A stretch of DNA of 64,000 bases from Puccinia triticina. Taxonomy: Eukaryota; Basidiomycota; Pucciniomycetes; Pucciniales; Pucciniaceae. A program made the position numbers and the translations under genes. The stretch is taken from contig NC_070571.1 of NCBI RefSeq assembly GCF_026914185.1, positions 1,054,001-1,118,000 on the forward strand, read 5' to 3'. Positions 1 to 11,226 of this stretch are shown piece after piece (the stretch's first letter is position 1; every line of letters begins with the position of its first letter). Under the pieces are notes generated by a model, which saw only the letters and a program-made list of their open reading frames with translations, was not told where the DNA came from and did not search any database.

Positions 1-583
1 CTGTCCTCGCAGACCGAGTGGCATTTTTGGGCTTACGATCGAAGAGGCTTCACAGTCTCGGAGGCCATTGCTCCTTATCATCGGGATGAGAAGCAAGAAA
101 TTATGAACAGATTGAAGATTGTGGCCCGACTGTTTGGCCAATTTCTGAAGGGCTACTGTCCCGCTCTTCATGCTTTTATTCGACGAAGCGAAGGAAAGGC
201 AAGCTTGAATCATTCATCCCAACATTAACAAGAACACAGCTCGTATTCTGACTTTTACCTTCTCCGCAGGGTTTCCAAGAGCAACAGGAACACAGTCCAA
301 GCTATAACGAGTGGAAGAAAGCCAGCTCTCTTGCGGAAGCAGCCCAAGCAAAGGCTTTCTCCGCAAAAGGGGAACAAGACTTTGCAGTTGTCAGAAGTCT
401 ATTGAACCAAAGGTATGGGCCCATATCACTATTGTGGAATTTACACTTTGGAACTGATTCCTGAATTCATGCTCCTGAAGCTATGACGCTCTCCCACATG
501 ACTGCAAACGTCCATTGCGATTTCCAACACAATCAAACATTATTGATGAATGTATTGAAGAGCTTCAATGCAGGAAAACTTGA
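1..583 (+). CDS. 3' end of an unidentified protein-coding gene, three exons visible
   Basis: The reading frame is open from base 1. Exons can be placed at 1-198, 270-412 and 481-583, ending in TGA. The first intron starts with GC (AAG|GCAAGC) and ends CCGCAG, so it looks like a GC-AG intron. The second is GTATGG...CTGAAG. Phases match across both junctions and give about 116 C-terminal residues. The segment begins SSQTEWHFWAYDRRG and is rich in charged and aromatic residues, with no membrane segment. I do not recognise the family. The 5' end lies outside the window. The exon structure is well supported; the function is unknown. Confidence 0.6.
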
Positions 584-1049
584 GACTTTGTTTTTCTGAT
601 GGAAGCATGTATTGTCAGTTCCAACTAAGACAATGATAAATGATCAGATTGTTCCACCGTTGCATGTACCCAGTCCTGCACCAAAAAGCAATCAATTGGA
701 TATATACGTGTGCATGCATGTGTATCTATCTACACATAACCAGAAAGTGTCCGTGTCTTTCGTACTAAATAAAGAAGCGGAACAAGACATACCATTACCG
801 AAAAAAAAAACAAGGAATGAAAGGAGAAGTTTAAGGGTGGGGGCTTGTAGTCGATGGACGAAGGCAAGGGGGGAGATGGGTGGAGGAGCCGCAGATAATG
901 ATAACCACGCGCGCCGCGAGGTCTCTCGCTCAGACGGCGAAGAGAGCGAGCAAGAGCAAGAAAGCGAAAGAATGAACGAGCGACGGAACGAGGGACTCTA
1001 GGGAAAGAGCAAGACCGAGCACCGAAGGAGAAGGACAAGAAGGGCAAGA
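584..1049. other. intergenic region between convergent genes
   Basis: This 466-bp gap separates the 3' ends of the flanking genes. It contains an A-rich tract near 800 and purine-rich sequence (about 940-1040). Overlapping open frames on both strands here are low-complexity and match nothing I know. It presumably holds the two 3' UTRs and terminators. Confidence 0.5.
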
Positions 1050-4000
1050 TCAGGAGGGCGGCATGGGCAGCTGGGCCCCGTTCGTCGTCGTCGTCCCCTC
1101 CGCTGCCGCGCCCGCATTAACAGTAGCAGAGGTATTGGCAGATCCGTTGGGCGAGGGCCGGGGTCGCGGCTGCCGGACGACCTGGAACGCGGGCGCGGCG
1201 GACTGCGCGAGTCCTGCTCCTCCGTCTCCGTCGATGATTTCTTGCTGCTGTTGGGCGGAGGCGGAGGCGGAAGGCTTGCGGCGCCAGCGGTCCAGGCCGC
1301 CTAGAATCCCCGTCTGCAGCCGCTTCCGCCGCCGGCGTCGGGTGCTCCCTCCGGACACGTCTTCGGACCCGCTCGCGCCGTCCTCTGCCCCCTCTTCTTC
1401 TTCTTCTTCCGAGGAGTCCGAAGAGGAGGATGAGTCCGTGGAGTCCGTGGAGTCCGAGTCGGTGCGATCGGGCGCCCGAGCAGAGGAGCGGAACAGCCCA
1501 AAGAGCCCCCCGCCCGTGTGCGTGTTCTTCTTCTTCTTCTTCCTGTTCTGTCTCCGACGGACGGACGAATGGGGCAACGAGTCGTCCGAGGTGGAGTGTC
1601 CCGAAAGCGGGAAGGGCGCCGGCTGCTGGTCGAAGAGATTCGTGGTCGTCGTGGAATGGGCGAGGTGTGGGTTGAGCGGATTGGCAGAGGAAGACGTCGA
1701 GTGGAAGAAGGCCGAGGGCGGCGACGAGGAGGGCGGCAGATGGTGCTGCTGGAGATGGTGGGCGTGGTGTGAGGGAGGGTAATCGTGTGGACGATGAGAA
1801 GGGGTGCGCCACGAGTTGCGGCCGTCGTTGTGCATGAGATAGGGCGTCTTCTCCGTCGCCCTTCCTCCCCTGACGACAGCGAACCCGGAGGAAGGTTGTC
1901 CGCCTGGGCCGGAATGGTCGGGCGGGGCCATACCCGGCCGGGCGGGGAAGAGGGAGTTGTCCGGGGGCGCGGTGCGTAGCCAGGCGCCCTGGGACATCGC
2001 CGACATGATGTTGCCGTCCTCGTCGTTGATGGCCCCAAAGCCGGGCGAAAGCGACGGGGTCTGGACGTGGGCAAGCTCGCCCGGATGGTTGTCCTGGCCG
2101 TTGAGCGCCGAGAAGATGGACGCCCGGGGCGTCCGCCGCGAGCCGACGGCCGCAGGCTTGGGGGGCCGCCGTCGGTGCCGGCGCGCCGCGATCGCCGCCG
2201 CCCTTCCGTGCCTCGTAGATCGACTCCCGCTGCTCCGGTCCCACCGTCGCCACGCACCCCGGATCCCGCCCGCCCGGGTGCTCCGGGTCTCGTCGAACGG
2301 GATGTGTGCACCCAACCGCAAGACCAGTTCGACCAGCTTCACTCCCAGCACGAGCACCAGGATGCACAGAACCCCGCCGAGGATGAGCAAGACCACGTAC
2401 GTCAGCCAGCCCGATGCGATCACGCCCACCGACACGGTCGGCGTCATCACCACCAGAATGACCGCGCTGATGATCCGCGTCACTGAGGTGATGAACGTTA
2501 GCGGGGCCATCGCTGCTCCGTCGCCCCAGGGAAGCCAGAGCGACTAAAAGACGGGATTGTGTTAGGAACCAGACAGAATACACTTAGGTGCCAAGGGAGG
2601 AGACAGACGTACGGTAAGCATAGTTTCGGTGAGTTCGGCGATCAGGAGGACGACCGCTTGGATGATTCCGTGTGACTGGGCGGCGCCAATAGCGACAGCG
2701 ACGACGAATGAGCTGGCGAAGCGGACGCCCATGAATAGTACGTTTCTGTCGTCGAAGGTGTTGTAGAGCGGGCCGAGGGTGAGGATGGTGGCGGGGTGAT
2801 CGAGCCGGTCTTCAGCCGAGCGTCTGTTGAGGCGCCATAGCTGGACGAGGGGGATGAGGACGGCGAGGATGAGAAGGATGGCGGCGATGGCGATGGAGAT
2901 GGGGGAGGCGGTGTGGAGGAGGGTGAGGTGGAAGGAGGCGAAGACGACTAGTGGGCGGTAGAACAGGATGAAGAGACGCAGCAGGTTCCCTTGGAGGAGG
3001 GCGAAGTGGAGGCCGGTTTGGGGCCACACGACGCTCTGGGTTGAAGAGACGGGGGGCGCATGGGAGAGGGAGTCGAACAGAGAGGCTTTCTCCGGCTGCT
3101 GGGAGCTGCTCGTCGTCTTGTCCTGGTGGCGGTGGTGGTGGTGGGGGTGGGGGTGGAAGACCCTGGTGGTTGTGGGCGGACTGCACGTGCGGCCATCGTC
3201 GGTGTCTGCACTGGTGAAGATGCCCGAGTCCCGTTGATGATGATGGTGGTGGTGGATGTGTTTGAGCCGTGCGGAGGAGACTAGAGTGGCGATGAGGGCA
3301 ATGAGATAGGAGATGGCGCTGAAGAGGGCGACGGCGGCGGCGCAGATGGCGAAGAGAGACATGGCGACGCCGAACAGGTCGCGCGGGAGGATGCCGATGG
3401 TGGTGGCCCAGCGCGGGATGCCCTGTTGCTGGTCGCCGTAGTTGAGGAGGACGTTAGGGAGGGAGCGGTTGAGGTAGAGGGGACTGGATGGGGTATCGAA
3501 CTGGCTGACGAAGGCCTGTGGGGGGTCGTAGCTTGGGGTGCTGAGCGGGTCGGGGGGCGGGTCGGAGGAGAGCCTTGAGCGGACGATGGTGGAGTTGAAG
3601 ATGAGGGTGGTCCAGGCGGATTGGGTGAGGATGGGGTAGACGAACTCGGGCCACTGGACGTTGAAGAGGCCGAGGAGGGCGATGAACTGGAGGTGGCTGA
3701 TGATGTCTCGAGTGCCGGGGGTGGAGAAGCGGAGGAGGGCGCCGGAGCGGAGGAGGCCCTGGCCGCTCCAGACGAGCCACCAGACGGCGCTGATGCGTGG
3801 GAGGAGGAGGGATGCGGAAGGGGTGGTGGGGTTGCGGTGGTGGTGGTGGTGGTGGTGGTGGTGGTGGTGGTCGAGTTGGGCGGCGGCCTGGGCTTCCCGG
3901 TTGAGCTGCTCGGAGATGATGGCGGCCCAGAGCCTGGCGAGGGCGCAGACGAGCAGATATCCGAGCAGGATGGCGAGCGGGATCCATCGGAGCAGGCTGA

Positions 4001-4633
4001 AGTAGATGGAGTGGGGATGGTAGGGCGAGGTGTCGAGCTGGATGCAGGCGAGGGTGAGTGCGGGGGTGGAGGTGTCGAGGAGCTGGAGCTGGGTGTTGAG
4101 TGTGCGGAAGGGGTAGTCTGGGTGTGGGCTGAGGGGCAGCTGGACGCCGAGTGCGAGCTGGCCGGGGCCGTAGGGGCAGCCTGAGTCGGATGCTGTTTTG
4201 TTGGTGGTCGGCGGGGTTCTGATGGCGGAGCAGAGTGCAGACTGGTTGGTGAATGCCTGGAAGTTGAGCACGGCAGTCTCGCTGATCAGGGTGGCTGGGG
4301 TGGTGGTGGTGGTGGTTGGGGTCAGCCGGAGTTCTGTGCGGCTCTGCTGTTCTGGGGGTGCTTACCGAGGAAGTTGGTCTGTGGGCTGTAGCCGGAGCTC
4401 TGCGAGTCCACCTGGCCGAGGAGGCTGATCCTGAGTGTCGAGCTGTCGAGCTGGGTCCAGAGCTGGCTGAAGCTGATCCGCTGCTCGGCGGGGGCCAGGC
4501 TGGGGGTGTGCTGGCCGAGACAGTCGGCGAAGCGCTTCAGCAGGGGCTCGGCGCTGGCGGAGAGGGCCGCGAGGAGGAGCAGGAGGAGCATCGGGATGGC
4601 AGCGGGCAGGAGACAGCGGACTCGGCCGAGCAC
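1050..4633 (-). CDS. TRP-like ion channel / FLC-type membrane protein with N-terminal ML-like domain
   Basis: Three exons on the minus strand (4633-4366, 4294-2613, 2543-1050) keep phase and give about 1147 residues. The N-terminus is a signal peptide with a long Leu run. A Cys-containing luminal region of the ML-like type follows, then about nine hydrophobic segments spread over the middle of the protein, the arrangement of fungal TRP-like/Pkd2/FLC proteins, which act in membrane transport of Ca2+ or FAD at the ER or plasma membrane. The ATG follows no open upstream frame and gives a clean signal peptide. Two loops carry His runs (about 11 at 3840-3870 and about 6 near 3240). The last 250 residues are a low-complexity cytosolic tail rich in Pro, Ser, Asp and Glu, with a Glu run near 1400. 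Assignment rests on architecture and helix pattern, not on one diagnostic motif. Confidence 0.7.
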
Positions 4634-4709
4634 ATTTACGAAGTATTTATTTGTAATATTGGAAGCGAAAGTTGCAAATTATTTATTTAAATATTTAACA
4701 GGAGACAGT

Positions 4710-6753
4710 TCAGGCGGAGGCGGACTCGGGCGCCGGCTCGGGCGGCGGCGGCGGCGCAACATCCTCGCTGGGCGGCGGGGGCGCCGGGGGGGCCGCCGAG
4801 GGCAGCGGGGGCTGCTGCTGGGCCGCAGCAGGCGCAGCCACAGCCGCAGCCGCCGCCCCGCCCCCGCCCGCCTGCGCCTGCTGCTGGTACTGCAGATACT
4901 GCTGGTACCAGGCGGTGTACTCGGGCCTGGACAAGCAACCATCGGTCAGCACCGGCCGGTCTGGGGAGGACTCGCAAACACGCACGAGTTGTAGTATGCC
5001 CGCTGCTCAGCCGTCATCGTCTGCGCCTGCTGCGCGTAGTACTGCGCATAGTAGGCCGAGTAGTCCTGCGTCTCTCCGCTCGGAAGCGGCGGCGCATCGC
5101 TCGCAGGCGGCGGCGGCGCGTCGCCACTCGCCGTCGGCAGCGGCGGCTGCTGCTGGCCGTACTGCGGAGCCATCTGCTGTTCAGCATCTCTCTCTCTCTC
5201 TCCCTGAAGAAACACACTCACGCCCATCATCCCCGGCGCCTGCTGGACGCCGCCAAAGCCCATGTACATCGGCTGGTTGACGATCGGCGTGTTGTACTGC
5301 GCCTGCGCTTGGTCGTTCACCGCCTTCGCCTCCGCCCACTTCTCCTTCACCGTCTCCAGCAGATCCTCCGCCAGCTCCTTGGCCTTGATGTTCTGCGTGT
5401 CGTCCGGACCACTAAAAAAAAAACACTGCTCAATATATGCTGTCAACATCCGAGGAGCTTGGTGGATGGTACTCACGTGATGTTGATGTGCATCGGCTCC
5501 GTCGACTCGGCACCCGTGTCGCTCTCGTAAAAGCCAGACCCAACACCCTTGATCTGCACCCTCGACCCAGTCTCCGTCTGGATATATTTCACAAACATGC
5601 CCTATACGAAAGCGCACACCACGATTTAAGTACATCATCCTGGCTGGGAGAAAAATCAGGCCACGGCTCACCCCGGGCCCAACCACCTTGGCTCGGACGT
5701 TGAAGTTGCGCAGGTTCTCGAGCCCGATCTCGAGCTTATGTTCGGGCCACTTCTGGCGCTCCCTCGGCTCCCTTCTCTCCCTGCGCTGATGGACGAACCT
5801 GCAGCCCCGCACACATACACACACACAAAAAAAATAAAAATCAGAGAATACTGAATGGCATGCGGTGGGGCAGAGGATGGCGTACGGCGCTTCGGTCAGG
5901 GGGCCAAGGTCTTGCTCGATCAGCTCGTTCACTTTTGCGATCCCCTTGGCCAGGATCTCTTGGCTGGTGGCCGTCAGATGGAGATACAACGGCGGGTCCC
6001 GCTCCTGCGCTTTCGTTCGGTCAGGATACCTGTGCCATCGGCCGGCATATCCAAATATCAGTTCGCACTTCCAATTACCCCCACCAGAGCAGCTCTTCTT
6101 ACCATTGGCCCTTCGTCGTCACTGAGCACCCCGTCTCGGCTTGGATCTGCCCCGGAAGAAGATGATGTGTCAGCACTGCGCAGCCTCCAGGCGGGAAGAA
6201 GCCCGCGGGTGGGGCTTACTTCGGCTTGCGTGGGGCCTTTCGTCAGCAGATACCGGTTCCGTTGGTCGTTGATGTCGATGTCCTTGACGAATTCCGGATC
6301 GTTCACTTCCGCTAAAACCACAGACATAACAGTCCTCATCAGTCGGATCCGTTCAACAATCATTCCGAGGAGAAATGTGTTTCTCGATTTTCTTTTGGTT
6401 TTGATTGGTTCTCAACGTTATCTCAGACTTTGTATTTACGTTTGTCTTTCTCGTACTTCGGCGGTTCGCTGGATTTCGCCTTAGTCGGCGTGGGTGCGTA
6501 CTGGGCGGCGATCCGGGCAGCGATCGCAGCTAAAACACATTGACCCGAAAACGAAAGCCCACCTCGTGAGATCAGCCTTTCCCCAAGACAGAAAAGAAAG
6601 CGATCGCGGCCTACCCGCGGCATCAGCCGCCCCAGTCGTCTCCGAGCTGGTCTCGGTCCCGGCGGGGTGGGTGGAAGCCGACTCGGCGAACTTGGGCTTG
6701 GTGTTCGGACTGCCGTCCGGCCCGCTGTCCCATTTACGTTTTCGCTCGGCCAT
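4710..6753 (-). CDS. KHDC4: KHDC4/BLOM7-like KH-domain RNA-binding protein
   Basis: Ten minus-strand exons (6753-6615, 6529-6440, 6311-6220, 6146-6103, 6029-5886, 5798-5672, 5601-5477, 5411-5222, 5176-4986, 4926-4710) keep phase and give about 452 residues. Two KH-like modules are visible. The first runs from DINDQRNRYLLTKGPTQAE to PPLYLHLTATSQE. The second holds FNVRAKVVGPG, FVKYIQTETGSRVQIKGVGS and EPMHINI. This pair is the signature of human KHDC4 (KIAA0907, BLOM7), an RNA-binding protein linked to pre-mRNA splicing in the nucleus. The C-terminus is Gln/Pro/Ala/Tyr-rich and low-complexity. The intron at 5177-5221 is only 45 nt and a multiple of three, so it could also be retained. The start follows no longer open frame and gives a basic N-terminus. 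Confidence in the family is high; individual splice sites are inferred. Confidence 0.85.
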
Positions 6754-7362
6754 CGTTGGAAGGAGGTGTTCAGGATGAGGGTCGATGGGGCGTTGGTTGC
6801 TCTGGGTGAGGGCTGTCTGTGAAACTCGCGGGACTTTCGCCATGCATAAGCGTAGCCCCCCTTGGTGCATGGGCTGGGGACCCCCCCCCCCGTGCGCACA
6901 CTCCGTGTTTCATCCGCCTCACAGTCTGAAACGAGGTGGGGGTGTCGGCTCCTCACTTAAAACTTGTTCCAGCTTAAAGTTGTGTATATGTATTTTTAGC
7001 TGGGATGCTTCCACTTGGCAAGGATGGATTTCCCCGGGGGGTTTCCTCTTGGGTGAGCACTTCGTACCTAATACTCGCCACGCCAATGAGGAATCATATC
7101 CGGCCTGTGTGTACATTTAGATGTTCATACTTGAGGCTTTTGCCGCTTGCCGGGCGGTGATCCTGGGCAAGGTTCCTTTCGAGCAAAGAGACTGCCCGCT
7201 TCCGCTTTCGGGGGCGGCTTCCTGCTCGGCGATCCCCTTCCCCGGCGAGCAGCTTGCCGCGTAAGATTCATCCTCGCTACTCACCAAGGAGGATTCTTCC
7301 CCAGATAGCAGAGACATTTTGTAACTCAATTCCGCCCCCAGGAACAATGATATTGGCACGTA
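6754..7362. other. intergenic region upstream of two divergent genes
   Basis: This is the shared upstream region of the KHDC4-like gene (leftward) and the small secreted peptide gene (rightward). It contains a C10 run near 6881-6890. A minus-strand frame of 67 codons starts at 7318 (first residues MSLLSGEESS) and is Ser/Glu-rich. Nothing else supports it as a gene. Confidence 0.4.
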
Positions 7363-7371
7363 TTTATAAAG
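7363..7371 (+). promoter_or_regulatory. TATA box of the small secreted peptide gene
   Basis: TTTATAAAG lies about 130 bp before the ATG at 7493. The stretch between is pyrimidine/adenine-rich without an upstream ATG, as in the leaders of strongly expressed fungal genes. Confidence 0.6.
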
Positions 7372-7492
7372 GCAGCCATCACCAGCCGTCCTGCCTTCTA
7401 CAGAACAGCACACCATCCACTCAACACCTGTGTAGCACCCATCAAACCACCATCCACCTCGAGAAAACGCGCCGCACAATCCACCACACAAG

Positions 7493-7612
7493 ATGAAGAT
7501 GTTCATGTTCGGGATCACGGTCTTGCTTCTCCTGGGCACAATCGTCGCGCCGAGTGGAACACCCCCAGCGGGCTCAGGAAATCCCACCTGCATCAGTTCT
7601 CACTGCGGATAG
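7493..7612 (+). CDS. small secreted peptide, 39 residues
   Basis: The ATG sits in an AAG-ATG context just after a CACA-rich leader. The first half is a typical signal peptide (MKMFMFGITVLLLLGTIVAP). The mature part is about 18 residues, Gly/Pro/Ser-rich, with two Cys near the C-terminus (CISSHCG). There is no CaaX box, so it is not a standard basidiomycete pheromone precursor. A GTAAGC donor at 7625 and a TTGTAG acceptor at 7698 suggest a 74-nt intron in the 3' UTR. The TATA box, leader and signal peptide make a genuine gene likely. Function is unknown; secreted peptides of this size in plant-associated fungi are often candidate effectors, but nothing here proves that. Confidence 0.55.
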   Translation: MKMFMFGITVLLLLGTIVAPSGTPPAGSGNPTCISSHCG

Positions 7613-8684
7613 ATCAGGATCACCGTAAGCTCGCTTTCTGATGTGGAACCAAAATCTTCATCGTGCACATCTAACACTTCCCTCAAAATCTCTTGTAGTT
7701 TTGCGCTCCAGGTTCCCCTCGAATGGCACTGAGAAAGCTCCCAATGTATCCACGAGTCCACTATCTTTGCTTTTACACCCTCAGCCCCCTTGCCCGATCA
7801 GGAGACACTCATCCGATTCAACGGCAAGCTCGACTGAACTATGCCCTTCCTTTCTTTCGTCCCCCTGACACGCTCCAATTTCTTCAACTTCCGAACTTCC
7901 TCATGACTACTTTATCCATCGGTAGTATGACAACCGACATCGAATGATAACAGCCCCCTTATGAGACCGCAAATTTGTAAACATTGCCTTCCAGGAACGC
8001 TCAGAGAGAAGAGAGGACTACATTTTTGCTTGGAAGTAACTATTTGATTGTGAATTTTGTTTTGAACTTCAAGCTTGCAAGTAGCGCTGGCGGCCAGTGT
8101 TCCCTATGAGACTAGCTAAGTCAAGTGAGAAAGAAGGAGTGGCAAGTGAGCACAATGAATGCACTTCCCTCAACAAGACTGTGCAATTCTTTTCAACTTG
8201 GAGGGCATCCTGCCGGTGAACAAGATTGCACTAAATGGTGCTCCTATCTACCCAGCACTTTCCCTCCCACAGACCCGGTCAACAACACACTGCAACAATG
8301 CGTGCGATGTTCCACCTCACACGAAGCCAACGTCACTGCGAGGTAACCGCCTCTGCTGGGACAGATGGGCTGCCGTGTATGCGGGCGGCGACGCGTCCAG
8401 ACTGTCAAGCCATGACTCTTGATTGCGTCCAATATGGAGGAGTTGGTAAAAATTGATCTGCAATTGGGCTCAGAGCCATTCAGCGGGAGTTCGACAGGTA
8501 TGGATAACAATCGACTTCATTTCTGGAGAACATGCTAACTCGAATGGGCAGAGAAGAATTGGGCTCGAATGAAGAGCTTGGAGGTGGAGTTTTGTTCGAC
8601 GCCAGTGTATGCGCTTGGCGTTGTAGGTGACTGGAAGCAGAAGAAAAGATCGACACCAGCATCAATCGTCAACTTAACATCTGA
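7613..8684. other. 3' UTR and intergenic region
   Basis: The first part is probably the spliced 3' UTR of the peptide gene (intron about 7625-7698). From about 8100 to 8560 there are short open stretches on both strands with splice-like sites. They could be upstream exons of the RS-rich remnant that follows, but I could not build a continuous reading frame. Confidence 0.35.
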
Positions 8685-8933
8685 TCAAGAGATGATGGTC
8701 CGAATGGCTACGCTCCTCCCCGAGGTAACTTTGTCCCTCCTCGTGGCAAAGATTGAGGATGGAGGATTCGCGGCGGAGCCAGAGCTTCAGATAGCCCAAT
8801 TAAAGAGCCTTCGTCTACTAGGAGGCGCGATAGGTCTCGCTCTCGCTCTCGTACCCGCCGGCACGACTCTACCCCTCCAAGCTCCAGACGTTCTCGTTTT
8901 CGAGCGGAGAGGCATGTCGTGATTGGCCGTTGA
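8685..8933 (+). pseudogene. RS/RGG-rich C-terminal remnant of an SR-like RNA-binding protein
   Basis: One frame from 8685 to the TGA at 8931-8933 reads as an RGG/Pro-rich stretch (NGYAPPRGNFVPPRG) followed by an Arg-Ser domain (RDRSRSRSRTRRHDS). It is broken by an in-frame TGA at 8754-8756, which a single C-to-T change from CGA would explain. Similar tails occur in RNPS1-like and other SR-type splicing factors. No RRM can be seen upstream, so this is probably a decayed fragment. A competing frame (8569-8922) is longer but has no recognisable composition. Confidence 0.4.
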
Positions 8934-9353
8934 ACCCACTTGTAATTGCTTCCTGAAGTTCCAACCCTCAGAGAACGCGAGGAGGGGGACTCCATTAACG
9001 CTTCCTTGGCCAGTTGATATGAGATAATTCATTGCCCATAACATCCTCCATTGCCCCGGCTTAGGAGCTGCTGGGTTTCTGGTCCTCATGCCTTGATTGT
9101 CAACAAAAATCATGAGATGCCGACGATCCGACACCACATACAATTCCTTGGCTAGAAAAGGAACCTCAGGATGTGGTTCAAGACAGGAATGATGATTTTC
9201 ATGCATGTAAACATAGCTAGGTTTATATACATGAAAATAATGTGAGAAAAGGGGTCTAGATGAGACCCTCCACGCGTAACCCCCGCTGGGTTACAACAGC
9301 TAGCCCGAGAGCAGCCAAAATCCCCACTCCCTCAGAGCATCCGCATCCGTTGC
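8934..9353. other. intergenic region
   Basis: Nothing recognisable. It ends at the TAA target duplication of the Harbinger-like element. Confidence 0.4.
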
Positions 9354-9486
9354 TAAGGGCCTGTACCACACGAAATCTGTTTTTCCCGCGCAAGGAAAAC
9401 AGCTTTCTTTTTTTCAATATTCAGTTTATCAAGAGGTAAAAACAGCCTCCCACAATCGTGTACCACAACTGCAGGCTTCCTGCACT

Positions 9487-9955
9487 GCTCCAACACTGGG
9501 TCGCTACGCTAACCATAGCGGTTAGCGTAGCGTAGCGCAGCGCAAATGCGCTATTTTTTAGCGTAGTGTTAGCGCAATTGCACGCATATGCGCTAACGCT
9601 ACGCGCACGCGGTGCGCAGCTATTTTAGCTGATAGCGTAGCGTTAGCGCAGATGCGCGCAATTGCGCTAACGCTAAACATGCAGGGCACAAAAGAGCGCG
9701 CGCTACGCTGCGCTACAGCGCCTTTAGCGGGAAAAAAGGGCTTTTTTTCCGCTAAAAGCGCTGTAGCGCAGCGCAGCGTAGCGTAGCGACTGTAGCGGCG
9801 CGCTAACGCTAACAAAGAATTGGCGCGCTGTTAGCGCCGCTGAAAATTAGCGTAGCGTAGCGGCGCTAACAGCGCGCTAACGCTATGCAAAATAGCCGGG
9901 CGCTTTTTGCCGCTACGCTAACGCGTAGCGCTGAAATAGCGTAGCGTAGCGTAGC
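9487..9955. repeat. low-complexity GCGTAGCG/GCGCTA tract
   Basis: About 470 bp are built almost only from short words such as TAGCG, GCGTA and GCGCTA on both strands. The tract can therefore fold on itself at nearly any scale. It lies inside the Harbinger-like element. Confidence 0.8.
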
Positions 9956-10039
9956 AACCCAGTGTTGACTGCTCTCCTGGCCCAAACTGTGTATGTACAT
10001 ACATAAATACATAACACATGGGTCCGGGGGGGATGGAAG

Positions 10040-10500
10040 GTCCTCAACACTAGACCAATACATTCATTGTGTATTGGTCCAAGATGAGAGGAGGTGGGCC
10101 CAAACCTCTCCCTTCCAATACAATGTATCGATCTGAGGAGAACACTCCCCTTCTTCCTCTTGGACCGATTGTATATCGGGCAGAGAGGAAGACGGGGAGG
10201 ATTCCTCTCGGACCGATCCAATAGAGCGGTCCGAGAGGAAGGGGGAGAGAGCTACTCGATACATAGTATCGGTGGCAGAACCCTCTCTCTTCCTCTCCAG
10301 CCGATCTAGTTGTATCGGTCGGAGAGGAAGGAGAGAATTCCTCTCATACTGATAATATCAGTCTGGGAGGATAGACGGACCGACATGTTGGGTTGGTCCG
10401 AGGTGAGAGACGGACCAATACATATGTTGAATCGGTCCGAGATGAGAGAGAGACCGATACCCATGTTGCATCGGCCGAGGAGAGAGGCCCCGGTGTCTTG
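10040..10500. repeat. degenerate minisatellite of GGTCCGAGAGGAAG-type units
   Basis: Variants of GACCGAT and GGTCCGAGAGGAAGG recur every few tens of bases on alternating strands, for example near 10130, 10190, 10220, 10315, 10400 and 10435. It fills the right half of the Harbinger-like element. Confidence 0.65.
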
Positions 10501-10711
10501 GTTGGAGGGGGCTCAGCAGAAGGAAAACACCTATGAGAAACAGGGTCAGACCTGTTTCTGGAAATTGATTGTTTTGAACGAAAAACGAGTTCTGGTTTCC
10601 CCCAAAAACAGGTGCTGTGGTACACGTTTTCGAGGGGAAACTGTTTTTCGTGAGGAAAGTCGTTTTCCGGCCGAAAAACAGCTTTTTGAGCCACTATGGT
10701 ACAGGCCCTAA

Positions 10712-11226
10712 GTTAGTCTGGACTAACTAGCTCGGATTACGGTCGGACTAAGCTAATCCGAGTGGCCGACCGCATCGACGTAGATTGGGAGGTCCGAGGC
10801 TATCGGAGATTATGTGATTAGGTGCCTGTATGGTATGTGTTTGGCACCTAAACACATAGAGTTCATGCCATTGAGCATGATGCATATTCATTTTATAGGT
10901 TAGTCCGAGGACTAGTGGGGGCTAGATTTATACCCCACTAGCTCCAAACCAAGCTCCGGGTCAAGTTGATCCCCGGTTAATCCAACCCGATGCGGTTGCG
11001 GGGTCGAACTAAGTGCCCTAATCCGGGCTAACTTAGCGCCCGGTGCGGATGGTCTCACTTTTGTGATTCAATTGATTCAATACGACTGAGATGAGTTCAA
11101 GTTGCATTTGTTGTAAATGCATAGATTATTCTCATCTTCCCGGTGGGCTGTCCGGGGGTCCGGGTCCGAGTATCACCGCCTGTCTGCGCGTAATACGATC
11201 CGGTCAGCTTTTCGCGGTATCAAGCC
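10712..11226. other. upstream region of the AIR1/AIR2-like gene
   Basis: It contains repeated TTAGTCCGA/CTAATCCG words and a hairpin around 10820-10855 whose arms read TTAGGTGCC and GGCACCTAA. No gene is seen. A possible earlier coding exon cannot be excluded. Confidence 0.4.

Larger units (their letters stand above)
9357..10708. mobile_element. non-autonomous PIF/Harbinger-like DNA transposon, 1352 bp
   Basis: The left end is GGGCCTGTACCA and the right end TGGTACAGGCCC, a perfect 12-bp terminal inverted repeat. It is flanked by TAA on both sides (9354-9356 and 10709-10711). A 3-bp TWA target site with GGGCC-type ends is the hallmark of PIF/Harbinger elements. No transposase reading frame is present. 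The interior is two repeat tracts, one of GCGTA-like words and one of GGTCCGAGAGGAAG-like words. It would depend on a transposase encoded elsewhere. Confidence 0.75.

Noticed and set aside
612..1001. 129-codon plus-strand frame
   Set aside because: Low-complexity Arg/Glu/Ser content from a purine-rich tract and no conserved feature.
1063..2583. Several long frames on both strands opposite or overlapping the TRP-like gene
   Set aside because: They are shadows in GC-rich coding sequence; only the frame joined by phase-compatible introns gives signal peptide and membrane helices.
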